NCBI RefSeq assembly: GCF_000496755.2
Contig: NZ_AYKS02000034.1
Coordinates: forward strand, 1 to 40,483
From: Serratia sp. DD3
GTDB taxonomy: Bacteria; Pseudomonadota; Gammaproteobacteria; Enterobacterales; Enterobacteriaceae
Length of the DNA: 40,483 bases
Direction of reading: 5' to 3'
The position numbers and the translations under genes were made by a program. Below are positions 7,281-15,938 of this stretch, piece after piece. A model generated the notes under the pieces. That model made no database searches. It was not told the origin of the DNA and worked only from the letters and a program-made list of their open reading frames with translations. Positions within the stretch are counted from its first letter, which is position 1; each line of letters opens with the position of its first letter.

Positions 7281-10200
7281 TGCTGAGCGAAGACGCGTTG
7301 GAACAACAATGCCTAACCTGGTTTGCCGAAACCGGCTGGGAAGTTCATCATGGCCCGGATATTGCGCCGGACGGCAGCGACCCGCAGCGCGGCTCTTATC
7401 ATGATGTTTTCCTGCGTGGGATACTGACAGATAGCCTACGCACGATTAACCGACACTTGCACGCCGACGTCTTCGATCAGGTTATCTCCAAGGTCACTCA
7501 CGCACAAAGCCCCGATTTGGTGGTCAGTAATCAAGCCTTCCACCATCTTCTGCTGGAAGGTGTGCCGGTGGAATATAAGAAAGGCGATAACGTTATTCAC
7601 GATCACGCCTTCTTAATCGACTTTGCACATCCGGCCAATAACCGCTTTATGGTGGTTAACCAAATGACTATCACCGGCGCTAAACAGCCACGCCGCCCAG
7701 ATGTTATCTGCTTTATCAACGGCCTACCGATAGCGGTAATAGAACTTAAAAGTCCGACGGAGGTTAACGCCGATATCTGGGCAGCATTCAACCAACTGCA
7801 AACCTATAAAAACGAACTCAGCGATCTGTTTATCTGTAATGAAGCGCTGGTGGTGAGTGATGGTTACCATGCCCGTATTGGCTCCCTTACCGCCGATCAA
7901 GAACGCTTTATGCCCTGGAAAACCCTAAGCCACGAGAACGACAAACCGTTGCTGGAATGGCAACTGGAAACCCTGGTAAAAGGTTTCTTCAACCGCGAAT
8001 TGCTGCTTGATTACCTACGTTACTTCATTCTGTTTGAACGTGACGGCAAACATCTGATTAAAAAAATTGCCGCCTATCACCAGTTCCACGCGGTGCGTGA
8101 AGCGGTACGCGCCACCATCGTGGCGGCCACCGGTAAACATCTGGCACTGCACAGCAACATTCATCCCGGCAGCAAAAAAGCCGGGGTGGTGTGGCATACC
8201 CAAGGCTCCGGCAAAAGCATCTCGATGTGTTGCTATGCCGGTAAATTGTTGCAGCAGGCGGAAATGGATAACCCGACCATTGTGGTGGTCACCGATCGCA
8301 ACGATCTGGATGGCCAACTGTTTACCACCTTCTGCCAGGCGCAGGATCTGCTTAAGCAGTTGCCAGAGCAGGCGGATGATCGTGAAAAGCTGCGTGAACT
8401 GCTCAACGCCCGCGAGTCTGGCGGCATTATCTTTACCACGGTGCAGAAGTTTACCCCGGAAAAGGGCGAGAAAGCACACCCGGCGCTTAACCTGCGCGGC
8501 AATATCGTGGTGATTTCCGACGAAGCCCACCGCAGCCAATATGGGCTCAACGCCACGCTGGATCGGGAAACCGGCGAATACAAATACGGTTATGCCAAGC
8601 ATATGCGCGATGCGTTGCCGAACGCCTGCTTTATGGGTTTTACCGGCACACCGGTTTCTGCTGAAGATAAAGACACCCGCGCGGTATTTGGTGATTACGT
8701 CTCGATTTACGATATTCAGGATGCGGTGGACGACGGCGCAACGGTGCCGATCTTCTACGAATCCCGCCTCGCCAGGCTTGATCTCAACCATGAAGAACTG
8801 GAAGCCCTATCCGACCAGGTGGATGAACTGGTGGAAGATGAAGAGACCGAGCAGCAGGAGAAAACCAAAGGGGAGTGGAGCCGCCTGGAAAAACTGGTGG
8901 GTTCGACACCACGCCTGAAGCAGGTGGCAGAGGACTTAATCAAACACTTTGAGGCGCGCAACGCCACCATCAGCGGTAAAGCGATGGTGGTTGCCATGAG
9001 CCGGGATATCTGCGTGCGGCTTTACAAAGCGCTGGTGGATCTGCGCCCAGAATGGCATAGCGATGACGTTGAGAAAGGTGAGATCAAAATCATCATGACC
9101 GGTTCCGCCTCTGATAAAGCCCATTTGCAACCGCATATCTACAATAAGCAGACTAAAAAACGTTTGGAAGCGCGCTTTAAGGATGTGAATGATCCGCTGA
9201 AGATCGTGATTGTGCGCGATATGTGGCTGACCGGTTTCGATGCCCCTTGCTGCCACACCATGTATATCGACAAACCGATGCGTGGCCATAACCTGATGCA
9301 GGCTATCGCCCGCGTGAACCGGGTGTTTAAAGATAAACCGGGTGGGCTGGTGGTGGATTACATCGGCATTGCCAATGAGCTCAAGCTGGCACTCAAAACC
9401 TATACCGATTCGAAAGGCAAAGGGCAAACCACCATCAATACGCATGAAGCCTTCGCGCTATTGCTGGAAAAGCTGGACATCATTCATGGCATGTTTGCCA
9501 AAACCGCTACTTCACCGGGCTTTGACTATGCTGGCTTTGAAACTAACCCAACACCACTGTTGATTGGGGCGGCAAACCATATTCTAAGCCTGGATGAGGG
9601 CAAAAAGCGTTTCTCTGATACCGTTCTGGCGATGACCAAAGCTTGGTCGCTGTGCAGTACGCTGGATGAAGCCGAGCCGCTGAAGAGAGAGATCGCCTTT
9701 CTGTGTGCGATCAAAGTGGCAATCACCAAGTTTGGTACCCCCGATAAAAAACTCAGCGAAGCAGAAAAGAACTCGGTGCTGAGCCGCATTCTGGATAATG
9801 CTGTCGTTGCCAATGGCGTGGACGATGTGTTTGCTATGGCCGGTTTGGATAAGCCGAATATCGGCTTGTTGTCTGATGAGTTTTTGCAGGAAGTACGTGA
9901 TATGCCCTACCGTAATCTGGCGGTGGAGTTGCTGCAAAAATTGCTTAACGATGGTATCTACGCTCGCAGCCAGAATAATGTGGTACAGACAAAAAAATAC
10001 TCTGAACGTCTTCAAGCGGTACTCAACCGTTATAACAGCCGAGCCATTGAAACCGCACAAGTGATCGAAGAGTTGATCCAAATGGCGAAAGAGTTCCAGG
10101 CAGCGATGGCGCGAGATGAAGCGCTGGGGCTAAACCCGGATGAGATCGCCTTTTATGATGCGCTGGCAGAAAATGAAAGCGCAGTGCGTGAACTGGGTGA

Positions 10201-10414
10201 CGAGGTGCTGAAAAAACTGGCGATAGAAGTAACCGAGAAATTACGTAAATCCACTACCGTCGACTGGCAGGTGCGCGAGAGCGTGCGGGCACGGTTGCGG
10301 ATATTGGTGCGCCAGACGCTGCGCAAGTATAAGTATCCACCGGATAAAACCGCCGGGGCGGTGGAACTGATCCTCAAACAAGCAGAAGTGGTGTCGAATA
10401 GCTGGACGCTGTGA
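7280..10414 (+). CDS. hsdR: type I restriction-modification system, endonuclease/translocase subunit HsdR
   Basis: A 1044-aa motor and nuclease subunit. With two HsdM and one HsdS it translocates unmodified DNA by ATP hydrolysis and cuts at a distance. An N-terminal PD-(D/E)XK nuclease has D141 and E155-L-K157 (VIELKSP). The SF2 motor follows: Walker A GSGKS at 309-313, DEAH at 414-417, GFTGTP at 453-458 and motif VI QAIARVNR at 674-681. A C-terminal helical assembly domain (about 760-1044) follows. Length is normal for the family. The ATG shares one base with the stop of the preceding gene and has AAGGAAG upstream. All motifs are intact, so the enzyme should be active if expressed. It closes the coupled hsd gene set; the next gene begins 198 bp later. 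Confidence 0.96.
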   Translation: MLSEDALEQQCLTWFAETGWEVHHGPDIAPDGSDPQRGSYHDVFLRGILTDSLRTINRHLHADVFDQVISKVTHAQSPDLVVSNQAFHHLLLEGVPVEYKKGDNVIHDHAFLIDFAHPANNRFMVVNQMTITGAKQPRRPDVICFINGLPIAVIELKSPTEVNADIWAAFNQLQTYKNELSDLFICNEALVVSDGYHARIGSLTADQERFMPWKTLSHENDKPLLEWQLETLVKGFFNRELLLDYLRYFILFERDGKHLIKKIAAYHQFHAVREAVRATIVAATGKHLALHSNIHPGSKKAGVVWHTQGSGKSISMCCYAGKLLQQAEMDNPTIVVVTDRNDLDGQLFTTFCQAQDLLKQLPEQADDREKLRELLNARESGGIIFTTVQKFTPEKGEKAHPALNLRGNIVVISDEAHRSQYGLNATLDRETGEYKYGYAKHMRDALPNACFMGFTGTPVSAEDKDTRAVFGDYVSIYDIQDAVDDGATVPIFYESRLARLDLNHEELEALSDQVDELVEDEETEQQEKTKGEWSRLEKLVGSTPRLKQVAEDLIKHFEARNATISGKAMVVAMSRDICVRLYKALVDLRPEWHSDDVEKGEIKIIMTGSASDKAHLQPHIYNKQTKKRLEARFKDVNDPLKIVIVRDMWLTGFDAPCCHTMYIDKPMRGHNLMQAIARVNRVFKDKPGGLVVDYIGIANELKLALKTYTDSKGKGQTTINTHEAFALLLEKLDIIHGMFAKTATSPGFDYAGFETNPTPLLIGAANHILSLDEGKKRFSDTVLAMTKAWSLCSTLDEAEPLKREIAFLCAIKVAITKFGTPDKKLSEAEKNSVLSRILDNAVVANGVDDVFAMAGLDKPNIGLLSDEFLQEVRDMPYRNLAVELLQKLLNDGIYARSQNNVVQTKKYSERLQAVLNRYNSRAIETAQVIEELIQMAKEFQAAMARDEALGLNPDEIAFYDALAENESAVRELGDEVLKKLAIEVTEKLRKSTTVDWQVRESVRARLRILVRQTLRKYKYPPDKTAGAVELILKQAEVVSNSWTL

Positions 10415-10612
10415 CTGGAGCAGGACAGTATTAATAACCTGAATATCGGCTGGTTTTTCATTGTGTTCAGTAATATTTGTCCGGTGAGTCAGAAGGTCCA
10501 GGTTATCACCGAGCAGAATTGGTACGTTGAGTCGTCGTATTAATGAAAACTTTCAGACTCTGGAAAAAGTATTGTCGAGTTGGCGGCTTGGTAGAAGAAC
10601 AAGGAGGTGTAA

Positions 10613-11359
10613 ATGATAACTTTATCACCGGAAAGACTATTGAATTTTTTGGAACAATGGCAGCAGGTGAGACCCCCTGCTTTATTCCAAAATAAGCCAG
10701 CAATTAAACCTTTGGCTCCAGGCAAGTTAGCTGCATTTTGTAGTCTGTGGCAGCATTACCAACCTTTAGCTGCACAGAATGCGCTTTTTTTTGACCCTTG
10801 GGATATCGCTGGATTGGCACGTAAAGAAGTTCAAAATACAACCGTGCTGGCTTGGTTACTCAATCCTCTGGGTAGCCATGGCTTCGGGGACATCATGCTA
10901 AATACACTGATGGCTGAACTTTCGTTACGCTCTGCTGGCCAGCTACCTGCATATTACGGTGAATACTGTCGCGTTAACGTTGAAGTCTGCCCTTCGGGAG
11001 ATACCAGTAATCGGGTTGATCTGGTTGTGGATGCTCATACGTTTTATCTGCTGGTGGAAGTTAAAATTGATGCAGCCGAACAATATGAACAGCTAAGCCG
11101 TTATGCGCAGGAGGCTAACATTTGTGCAGGCCAACGACCTTGGGCCGTTTTATTTCTGACGCCGCATGGCTGTGTGGGTTCTACTATTGGGGAATCAACA
11201 GAAAAAAATAGACATCTGTCCCTTTCTTGGTACGAATTATCACGGCTTCTATGGCCGGTACTACGGGGGTATCGGCAAGATATTCAATATAAATCTCCAC
11301 AGCGTCACATGGCTGAGCAGTCAGCTACGTGTTTTATTCGTCGTATGATGCAGTTTTAA
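10613..11359 (+). CDS. PD-(D/E)XK nuclease superfamily protein (PDDEXK_20-like)
   Basis: A 248-aa protein. Residues about 70-105 (RKEVQNTTVLAWLLNP, HGFGDIMLN) and 118-165 match the PDDEXK_20 pattern. The nuclease core is NRVDLVV with D136, VEVK with E149 and K151, and Gln residues at 157 and 160 in an EQYEQLSRYA helix. The first ATG is preceded by a very strong AAGGAGG. It follows hsdR by 198 bp and is 10 bp before a small gene on the same strand, so these two are likely a unit. PDDEXK_20 proteins are often found in defence islands, but the substrate is unknown. It may be an independent nuclease-partner module that happens to sit behind hsdR. A membrane segment or other domain was not seen. 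Confidence 0.75.
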   Translation: MITLSPERLLNFLEQWQQVRPPALFQNKPAIKPLAPGKLAAFCSLWQHYQPLAAQNALFFDPWDIAGLARKEVQNTTVLAWLLNPLGSHGFGDIMLNTLMAELSLRSAGQLPAYYGEYCRVNVEVCPSGDTSNRVDLVVDAHTFYLLVEVKIDAAEQYEQLSRYAQEANICAGQRPWAVLFLTPHGCVGSTIGESTEKNRHLSLSWYELSRLLWPVLRGYRQDIQYKSPQRHMAEQSATCFIRRMMQF

Positions 11360-11369
11360 GGAGCCGTTC

Positions 11370-12011
11370 ATGGAACAAAATAACGAAGCAGGTAAACTAT
11401 TGCTGTTACAGCTAAAAACAGTCAATGAAGCAGCTGCCTATCTTGAACAGGTCATTATCCCTGAGTTTTGGCGGGGACTTGATGCATGTACCAATGCTTT
11501 TACCTGTCAATATGACTGGAAATATGATTGTAACATTGAAAATGAAGATATGTGGCTTGCACCGAAGTCGTGGCAACTCGATGAGCAGACAAAGAATTGG
11601 AGCCTCAGGTTTGAAAGCAAATGTACTGACGAGAGTAGTGATCATGATTATTTATTTGCTGTGATGACTGGCGTTGGTACACAGCCGGGAGAATGGGGGT
11701 TTGTATCCCGCATCAATATGGCCGAGTGCGGTGGCAGCCGCAAAGCAAATACTGCGATAAAATCCATTGATAATGATTTTATTGCTCGCATGCATGAGCT
11801 CGACTTCCGCTATCTAGGCAAAGGGGAATTCTTTTTACCGGTGAAGTTTGATTCAACTTTGTTAAGTGAAACGTGGATGACTTATGGGGAGTTCCCTGAA
11901 CAGGATGATGCTTTTGAGCCATTACGGGTTGCATTAGAGAAATTGCGTTCAGCGGCTCCTATTCTGGATGATTTCATGAAAGCGTTGGCGAGTAAGCTAT
12001 CTCAGTCATAA
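11370..12011 (+). CDS. unknown protein, probable partner of the upstream PD-(D/E)XK protein
   Basis: A 213-aa soluble protein beginning MEQNNEAGKLLLLQLKTV, with a good ribosome-binding site (AAGGAGCC). It starts 10 bp after the PD-(D/E)XK gene and is very probably co-translated with it. Visible features are several aromatic-rich beta-like stretches (CQYDWKYDC, SWQLDEQTKNWSLRF), an acidic C-terminal helix and LDDFMKALASK at the end. No motif or family is recognised. The tight pairing with a nuclease suggests a regulator, inhibitor, sensor or antitoxin, but this is inference from position only. Confidence 0.6.
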   Translation: MEQNNEAGKLLLLQLKTVNEAAAYLEQVIIPEFWRGLDACTNAFTCQYDWKYDCNIENEDMWLAPKSWQLDEQTKNWSLRFESKCTDESSDHDYLFAVMTGVGTQPGEWGFVSRINMAECGGSRKANTAIKSIDNDFIARMHELDFRYLGKGEFFLPVKFDSTLLSETWMTYGEFPEQDDAFEPLRVALEKLRSAAPILDDFMKALASKLSQS

Positions 12012-12012
12012 C

Positions 12013-12123
12013 GGTACAGCGCAAATCACGCAGCTAAATAACCGGATTTACGCGGCACAATCACCGCAATTGATGCTTGAAATCGTCGATGGCAAGGTAC
12101 TGAGAGGGAGCTATCTAAATTGA
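12013..12123 (+). pseudogene. possible C-terminal fragment of an unidentified gene
   Basis: Right after the stop of the previous gene, a frame without a start reads TAQITQLNNRIYAAQSPQLM and then LEIVDGKVLRGSYLN before TGA at 12121-12123. The wording looks like a real protein C-terminus, but the family was not recognised. It marks the left edge of a zone of gene scraps, so it is probably a recombination leftover. Confidence 0.3.
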
Positions 12124-12135
12124 ATCTTTGGGGTG

Positions 12136-12345
12136 TTACTTGATTGGGTCGTGCCAAGACATCGTGTGCCTAAAGTCGTGCCCTATAGCCTTACCGTGGT
12201 AACCAATCCGTTTCAGTACCTGATTGATACTCGCTTCACTCATCGGCTTTGTAATGTCGTTACGACCCGGAAAAACCAAGTTGTAACGGCCAGTCACCAC
12301 TTGATTTGGGTATAACTGAGTTGACCTCGATAGAGCTCGTGACAG
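12136..12345 (-). pseudogene. C-terminal remnant of a P4-type tyrosine integrase
   Basis: On the minus strand a frame without a start reads VVTGRYNLVFPGRNDITKP, then MSEASINQVLKRIGY and GHDFRHTMS. It breaks into WHDPIK and a stop (TAA, complement 12136-12138). SINQVL(K/R)RIGY and the GHxFRHT box, which holds the conserved His and Arg of the catalytic site, are characteristic of P4/CP4-type phage integrases. Only about 60 residues remain: the N-terminal arm- and core-binding domains and the catalytic tyrosine are absent, so it is non-functional. This is the most likely relic of the integrase that brought in the CP4-like module now at 15-28 kb, or another island. Its missing 5' part would have pointed toward the tRNA-like sequence at 12416-12436. 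Confidence 0.75.
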
Positions 12346-12415
12346 AAAAATTCAGTTGTATCAGGGAGTATAAAGGATAGAAATAGAATTCAGTAGAGTC
12401 TGGTTTACTTCAAAA

Positions 12416-12436
12416 TGGTCCCTACAGGATTCGAAT
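12416..12436 (-). other. tRNA 3'-end-like sequence, possible attachment-site remnant
   Basis: Read on the minus strand this gives ATTCGAATCCTGTAGGGACC followed by A. It resembles a tRNA T-loop (TTCGAAT) with part of the T-stem and acceptor stem, the usual core of P4-type attachment sites. The spacing from the T-loop to CCA is three bases too short for a normal tRNA, and no tRNA body flanks it. Its position 70 bp from an integrase scrap makes an att remnant plausible but unproven. The rest of 12346-12564 shows no clear feature. Confidence 0.25.
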
Positions 12437-12564
12437 AGAAGCCTTAAACCCATTGTTATTACTAGTTTTTCATCTGTTCGAAAAACGCAGGAGCCCCCAA
12501 TTAGGCCCCCAAACGTATTCCGCTGGGATTATGAGCTTAAGAGAAGCTCAGTTAAACCAAATAA

Positions 12565-12850
12565 TTCTACCTCATCGACCTTTCCAACAACATTCCCTGG
12601 ACTGCGCAGGGCGATTTTTATCATCTTGTCGATGAACCGGATTTGAACCTATTGTGCCTCACTACGGAAATGGAATATGCAAATGGCATAACTCGCGCCC
12701 TCGAAGCTTATGATTCTGGCACCCTGCCACCCTCAGCCAGTTCTCATTACGCTCGCGCCAAAACCGATACTCTAAATGCAGAACCTTTGGCCTGCTTCGC
12801 TTTTTGTACATGGTACGCAGCTGTACATCATCTTTTTCCCAGGGAAGGTA
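12565..12850 (+). pseudogene. uncertain gene fragment on the plus strand
   Basis: After a TAA at 12562-12564 an open frame reads FYLIDLSNNIPWTAQGDFYH and then LVDEPDLNLLCLTTEMEYAN and GITRALEAYDSG. Codon choice (GAC, CTG, CAG, GGC, CCG) looks like coding DNA, yet there is no convincing start, and the right part runs antisense into the zinc-finger gene. It is probably a fragment of a lost gene. The opposite-strand frame over the same stretch was not recognised either. Confidence 0.25.
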
Positions 12851-13457
12851 AACCGCCGGAGACAACAATCCTACGCCCGCCAATGTATTGGTCCATAATG
12901 TCTCGTGACTTGACACTTTTGGTTTTTTTACCCTTTGCCGTTACTTTCTTGTTTTTGCTGGATTTGCTTTTTGCAGCGATTCTTTTCTTGGCATGAGCAA
13001 GCAGAATAAGCCGCCCTGACATCAAACTCTGTCTCGAATCATCTGCAGCATCATAGCCATTCACGATGGTCACTATTTCTTTTTCAATTTCCGATAACGT
13101 TTTTTCAGCAACAAATTTTTCTATCACAGCAGAGTATTTTTTATCTAACTGTTGAGTTATCGCCCATTGATAGGAAATCGCGGTTATACAGTTTTTCTTG
13201 GAAGGGCTACTGCTGATGGAAAAAGTGCTTCGTCCCTCTGGGTGGACTTTACTTACATGCTTTTCTAATCTTTTCGCGTCCTTGAGAGAGACGTTACATA
13301 CTGGACATTTACAGCTTTGAGGGTCAACCAGCGATGCTTCTACTAAGGGCTTAGCAAGATGAGCTGCCATCTTCCAGCCATGATTGGCTAGCAAATGACT
13401 GGACAGAACCGTCAGCTCGACTGCGGTATTACACAGACCACAGATGATTTTTTCCAT
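12828..13457 (-). CDS. small C2H2 zinc-finger protein with lysine-rich tail
   Basis: A 209-aa protein with two classical C2H2-type fingers. Finger 1 is C6-x2-C9-x11-H21-x4-H26. Finger 2 is C51-x2-C54-x12-H67-x4-H72, inside CPVCNVSLKDAKRLEKHVSK. A helical middle (about 95-160) follows, then a lysine-rich stretch (KKRIAAKSKSSKNKKVTAKG) suited to nucleic-acid binding. The spacing is like that of eukaryotic TFIIIA fingers rather than bacterial Ros/MucR. The ATG at 13455-13457 has a strong GGGGGAGG upstream. The last residues (GGLPSLGKR) abut a zone of scrambled fragments, so the C-terminus may be altered. The role is unknown; DNA or RNA binding is inferred from the fingers and basic tail. Confidence 0.65.
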   Translation of the reverse strand: MEKIICGLCNTAVELTVLSSHLLANHGWKMAAHLAKPLVEASLVDPQSCKCPVCNVSLKDAKRLEKHVSKVHPEGRSTFSISSSPSKKNCITAISYQWAITQQLDKKYSAVIEKFVAEKTLSEIEKEIVTIVNGYDAADDSRQSLMSGRLILLAHAKKRIAAKSKSSKNKKVTAKGKKTKSVKSRDIMDQYIGGRRIVVSGGLPSLGKR

Positions 13458-13503
13458 ATCCTATCCTCCCCCTCAAACGCTGGATGCTTCATGGCTTTTT
13501 GCC

Positions 13504-13626
13504 ATGAAGATATTTATCACCGCAGAACAGAAAATCGAACTCGAACACCTACATGACTCCAACAGGGATAAGCACGTTTGTGATCGTATAAATGCAATTC
13601 TTCTCGCTTCTGAAGTCTCGCATTGA
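13504..13626 (+). pseudogene. N-terminal remnant of an IS630-family transposase
   Basis: ATG 13504 opens a 40-codon frame: MKIFITAEQKIELEHLHDSN followed by RDKHVCDRINAILLASE, then it breaks (VSH, stop). This matches the start of IS630-family transposases (K-I-F-I-T-x-EQK-x-ELE-x-LH and DRI-x-A-ILLASEG). The DNA-binding and DDE parts are lost. The following 150 bp up to the IS3 element at 13778 contain only short broken frames. Confidence 0.65.
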
Positions 13627-13807
13627 TGTAGCTTACCGGTTCTGTATCACGCAGAAACGGTTAATCAGTGAAGGTATTCTCTAGTAAATGAAGCAGTACG
13701 CGCAAACGTTCATCCGCTATTCAGGCAGGCGCATCAGCAACGACTTTAACCATGCATAACGTTCCATGAGATAAGGTTGATCTTACCCACGAACAATGGA
13801 CACACGG

Positions 13808-14662
13808 CTAAGCGAGGTTTTGGTTTTCAAATTGTTCCGGGCTAAGACCACCACAGGCACTGTGGCGACGCCAGCGATTGTAATCGCACTCGATATAATT
13901 AAACACGGTTGTTTGCATTATTTCCCGGCTGGCAAAGTGCTCGCCGTGGATACACTCCACTTTTAGTGAGTGGAAGAAGCTTTCAACACAGGCATTGTCG
14001 TAACAACAGCCTTTTGCGCTCATACTGCCACGCAGATTATGGCGTTTCAGTAAGGCCTGGTAATCCGCTGAACAGTACTGGCTGCCTCTGTCTGTATGAA
14101 CAATGACATTTTCCGGGCGTTTACGCCGCCACAACGCCATTTGCAACGCATCGCACGCCAGTTGTGCCGTCATCCGCGAGGACATCGACCAGCCGATGAC
14201 GGCTCGCGACCACAGGTCAATCACCACCGCCAGGTAAAGCCAGCCTTCATCTGTACGCAAGTAGGTAATGTCACCCGCCCATTTCTGATTCGGCCCACAG
14301 GCGGTAAAGTCTTGTTTCAACAGGTTTTCTGACACCGGCAAACCATGCTCACGGTAACTGACCGGCCTGAACCGGCGCGAGGCCTTTGCGCGCAGCCCCT
14401 GACGACGTAGGCTAGCGGCGATGGTTTTGACGTTGTACGCTGGAAGCTCATCAGTAAGACGTGGCGCACCATACCGCTGTTTTGCGTCACTGAATGCCTT
14501 TCCAACGGCCTCATCGCAGACAAGACGGAACTGCTGACGCGGGGTTATCTGATGATGACGTAGACGCCAGGCATACCAGCCACTGCGGGCGACACGGAGC
14601 ACCCGACACATGGCTTTGATGCTGAACTCAGCCTGATGTTTTTCGATAAAGACATACTTCAT
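13808..14662 (-). CDS. IS3-family transposase OrfB (DDE catalytic part)
   Basis: A 284-aa integrase-core protein. Residues about 1-60 are the HTH_21-type region ([32 protein letters not shown]). The rve/DDE core shows [15 protein letters not shown] (first Asp), [13 protein letters not shown] (second Asp) and [12 protein letters not shown] (Glu), ending [18 protein letters not shown]. All three catalytic acids are present. The start ATG overlaps the orfA stop as ATGA, and the active enzyme is normally an OrfAB fusion made by a -1 frameshift. In this copy residues between [10 protein letters not shown] and NVKTIAASL are a few shorter than in many relatives. Copy 1 has WSMSS where copy 2 has WAMSS. 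Confidence 0.93.
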   Translation of the reverse strand: MKYVFIEKHQAEFSIKAMCRVLRVARSGWYAWRLRHHQITPRQQFRLVCDEAVGKAFSDAKQRYGAPRLTDELPAYNVKTIAASLRRQGLRAKASRRFRPVSYREHGLPVSENLLKQDFTACGPNQKWAGDITYLRTDEGWLYLAVVIDLWSRAVIGWSMSSRMTAQLACDALQMALWRRKRPENVIVHTDRGSQYCSADYQALLKRHNLRGSMSAKGCCYDNACVESFFHSLKVECIHGEHFASREIMQTTVFNYIECDYNRWRRHSACGGLSPEQFENQNLA

Positions 14663-14958
14663 TTCAGGCGCTTCGCGAAGTATGTCGCGGCCTTTTGGAG
14701 AATAGCCAACTCTTCATCACGTTCGGCTAATTGGCGCTTTAAGCGGGCATTTTCAGTAGCAAGAGTCTGTTCACGCTCAGAAGCAGATAGGTTTTGCTGT
14801 TGCTTAGTACGCCAAGCGTAGATTTGCGATTCATACAGACCGAGTTCTCGCGCAGCGGCGGCCACCCCAATACGTTGGGCGAGCTTAAGTGCTTCGTCAC
14901 GAAAGGCGGGCGTATGTTGTTTACGGGGCTTGTTTTTCGTTGTTGATGTTTTAGTCAT
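14659..14958 (-). CDS. IS3-family transposase OrfA
   Basis: A 99-aa helix-turn-helix protein that binds the IS ends. It shows a basic start ([10 protein letters not shown]), an HTH ([29 protein letters not shown]) and a leucine-zipper-like coiled coil ([20 protein letters not shown]). Its stop overlaps the orfB start by 4 nt, the site where ribosomal frameshifting would make OrfAB. It is identical in protein sequence to the orfA of copy 2 at 39582. A clear GAGGTGA ribosome-binding site precedes it. Confidence 0.93.
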   Translation of the reverse strand: MTKTSTTKNKPRKQHTPAFRDEALKLAQRIGVAAAARELGLYESQIYAWRTKQQQNLSASEREQTLATENARLKRQLAERDEELAILQKAATYFAKRLK

Positions 14959-15053
14959 GAGTCACCTCTAGGTTAAGAGTTTACTCACTTAGTGCCGTGT
15001 CCACTATTGCTGGGTAAGATCAGGTCACAGCTAATACAACCTAACATGCACCG

Positions 15054-15908
15054 CTAGCCTATCCGTTCCGGCAATACGCCTGGGTAATGCTTGGCAATGA
15101 TATCGTTCATCTTGTCCATCAACGCCGGTTTCTTAAATGTCAGATGCGCCGATCCCTTCATAAAGTATTTGATTGTAAAATACTCATCTTCATAAACCTC
15201 CGCCCTCTGCCGATTGGCACTGATATGATCATACAGCCGAGAGGTGACATCCCTCCGATTATCCGGTATCGCCTTGTCCTCCAACAGGAACAACATCCTC
15301 TCCAAATCCGCCAATTGGTCACGCCGGTAGTTATGATTTAGCGTAAATCCCCATTGGTTGTAACACACCAAACCGCTGACAATAATTTTCTTGCCAAATT
15401 TACAAGGATGATTGGTTTTGTAATTCCAGGATAATACTTTGAACAGGTTGATGACGCCACGCTCAAAGACTTCATCTTTATTTTTATGCAGTTGCTCAAA
15501 GGTACTGTAGATATTCTCTTCACTGATGGCTGGAATGTTATCCCCTTCCAGATTTCGATACCACTGGTCACGGGCCTGAGCATCCATCAAGCTGAGCATA
15601 CCCGATTTTCCCATCAGGTCTCGCCATATCTCGCGGTCAAGATTGCGGGTAATGACTTTCATGGCGGTTTCTACTTTCTCCATCAGCCAACTACCGCAGC
15701 GGAAGTCTTGACGCATAGCCCAGTCTCTTGCAACACCACCGCCAATACTACTGGTCATGGTCGAGATATCTTCAAGCTGGTGGATAATGGCCTGAATTTG
15801 CGCCAGCGCGGCATTACGCCCAACAACGATACGTTCAATGTTGGTGGAGCAGATAACTTCGATATGGCCGGTTAACACTTCGGGTTCAGTGTGAGTGAGT
15901 GTCGACAT
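15054..15908 (-). CDS. DUF4942 domain-containing protein
   Basis: A 284-aa protein of the DUF4942 family, found in the yeeV/cbtA neighbourhoods of enterobacterial CP4-like prophages; no biochemical role is known. Recognisable parts are the N-terminal helical region (VGRNAALAQIQAIIHQLED), RDLMGKSGMLSLMDAQARDQ, NLFKVLSWNYKTNHPCKFGK and the C-terminal YFTIKYFMKGSAHLTFKKP. The frame is open 16 codons further up, but the ATG at 15906-15908 has AGGAAG 8 nt before it and gives MSTLTHTEPEVL. A terminator-like hairpin (15939-15970) separates it from the CbtA operon, so it may depend on read-through or its own promoter. The IS3 element sits 31 bp after its stop and has not damaged it. Confidence 0.85.
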   Translation of the reverse strand: MSTLTHTEPEVLTGHIEVICSTNIERIVVGRNAALAQIQAIIHQLEDISTMTSSIGGGVARDWAMRQDFRCGSWLMEKVETAMKVITRNLDREIWRDLMGKSGMLSLMDAQARDQWYRNLEGDNIPAISEENIYSTFEQLHKNKDEVFERGVINLFKVLSWNYKTNHPCKFGKKIIVSGLVCYNQWGFTLNHNYRRDQLADLERMLFLLEDKAIPDNRRDVTSRLYDHISANRQRAEVYEDEYFTIKYFMKGSAHLTFKKPALMDKMNDIIAKHYPGVLPERIG

Positions 15909-15938
15909 GATTTTACTTCCTTTATTTAAGACAGAGAT

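Larger units (their letters stand above)
13778..15022 (-). mobile_element. complete IS3-family insertion sequence, copy 1
   Basis: A 1245-bp element with imperfect terminal inverted repeats: TGATCTTACCCA at 13778 and TGGGTAAGATCA ending at 15022, each followed inward by a version of CAATAGTGGACAC or CAATGGACAC. A 3-bp direct repeat GGT flanks it (13775-13777 and 15023-15025), the target duplication expected for IS3. It holds orfA and orfB in the usual overlapping arrangement. It is inserted 31 bp after the stop of the DUF4942 gene, between that module and the IS630 scrap. A near-identical copy in the opposite orientation begins at 39518. The two copies differ at only a few visible bases, for example CCT versus CCC before orfA. 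Confidence 0.93.

Noticed and set aside
8015..8791. 258-codon minus-strand frame inside hsdR
   Set aside because: Shadow of a high-GC-wobble gene; no start signal and no domain.
10543..10695. Small frame MKTFRLWKKYCRVGG... before the PD-(D/E)XK gene
   Set aside because: No ribosome-binding site, overlaps the next gene, no family; not a convincing leader peptide.
12416..12436. A functional tRNA gene
   Set aside because: Only the T-loop and part of the acceptor stem are visible, and the spacing to CCA is wrong, so at most an att remnant.
12662..12916. 84-codon minus-strand frame before the zinc-finger gene's end
   Set aside because: It overlaps the zinc-finger gene in a different frame and shows no family; considered as a frameshifted extension but not supported.
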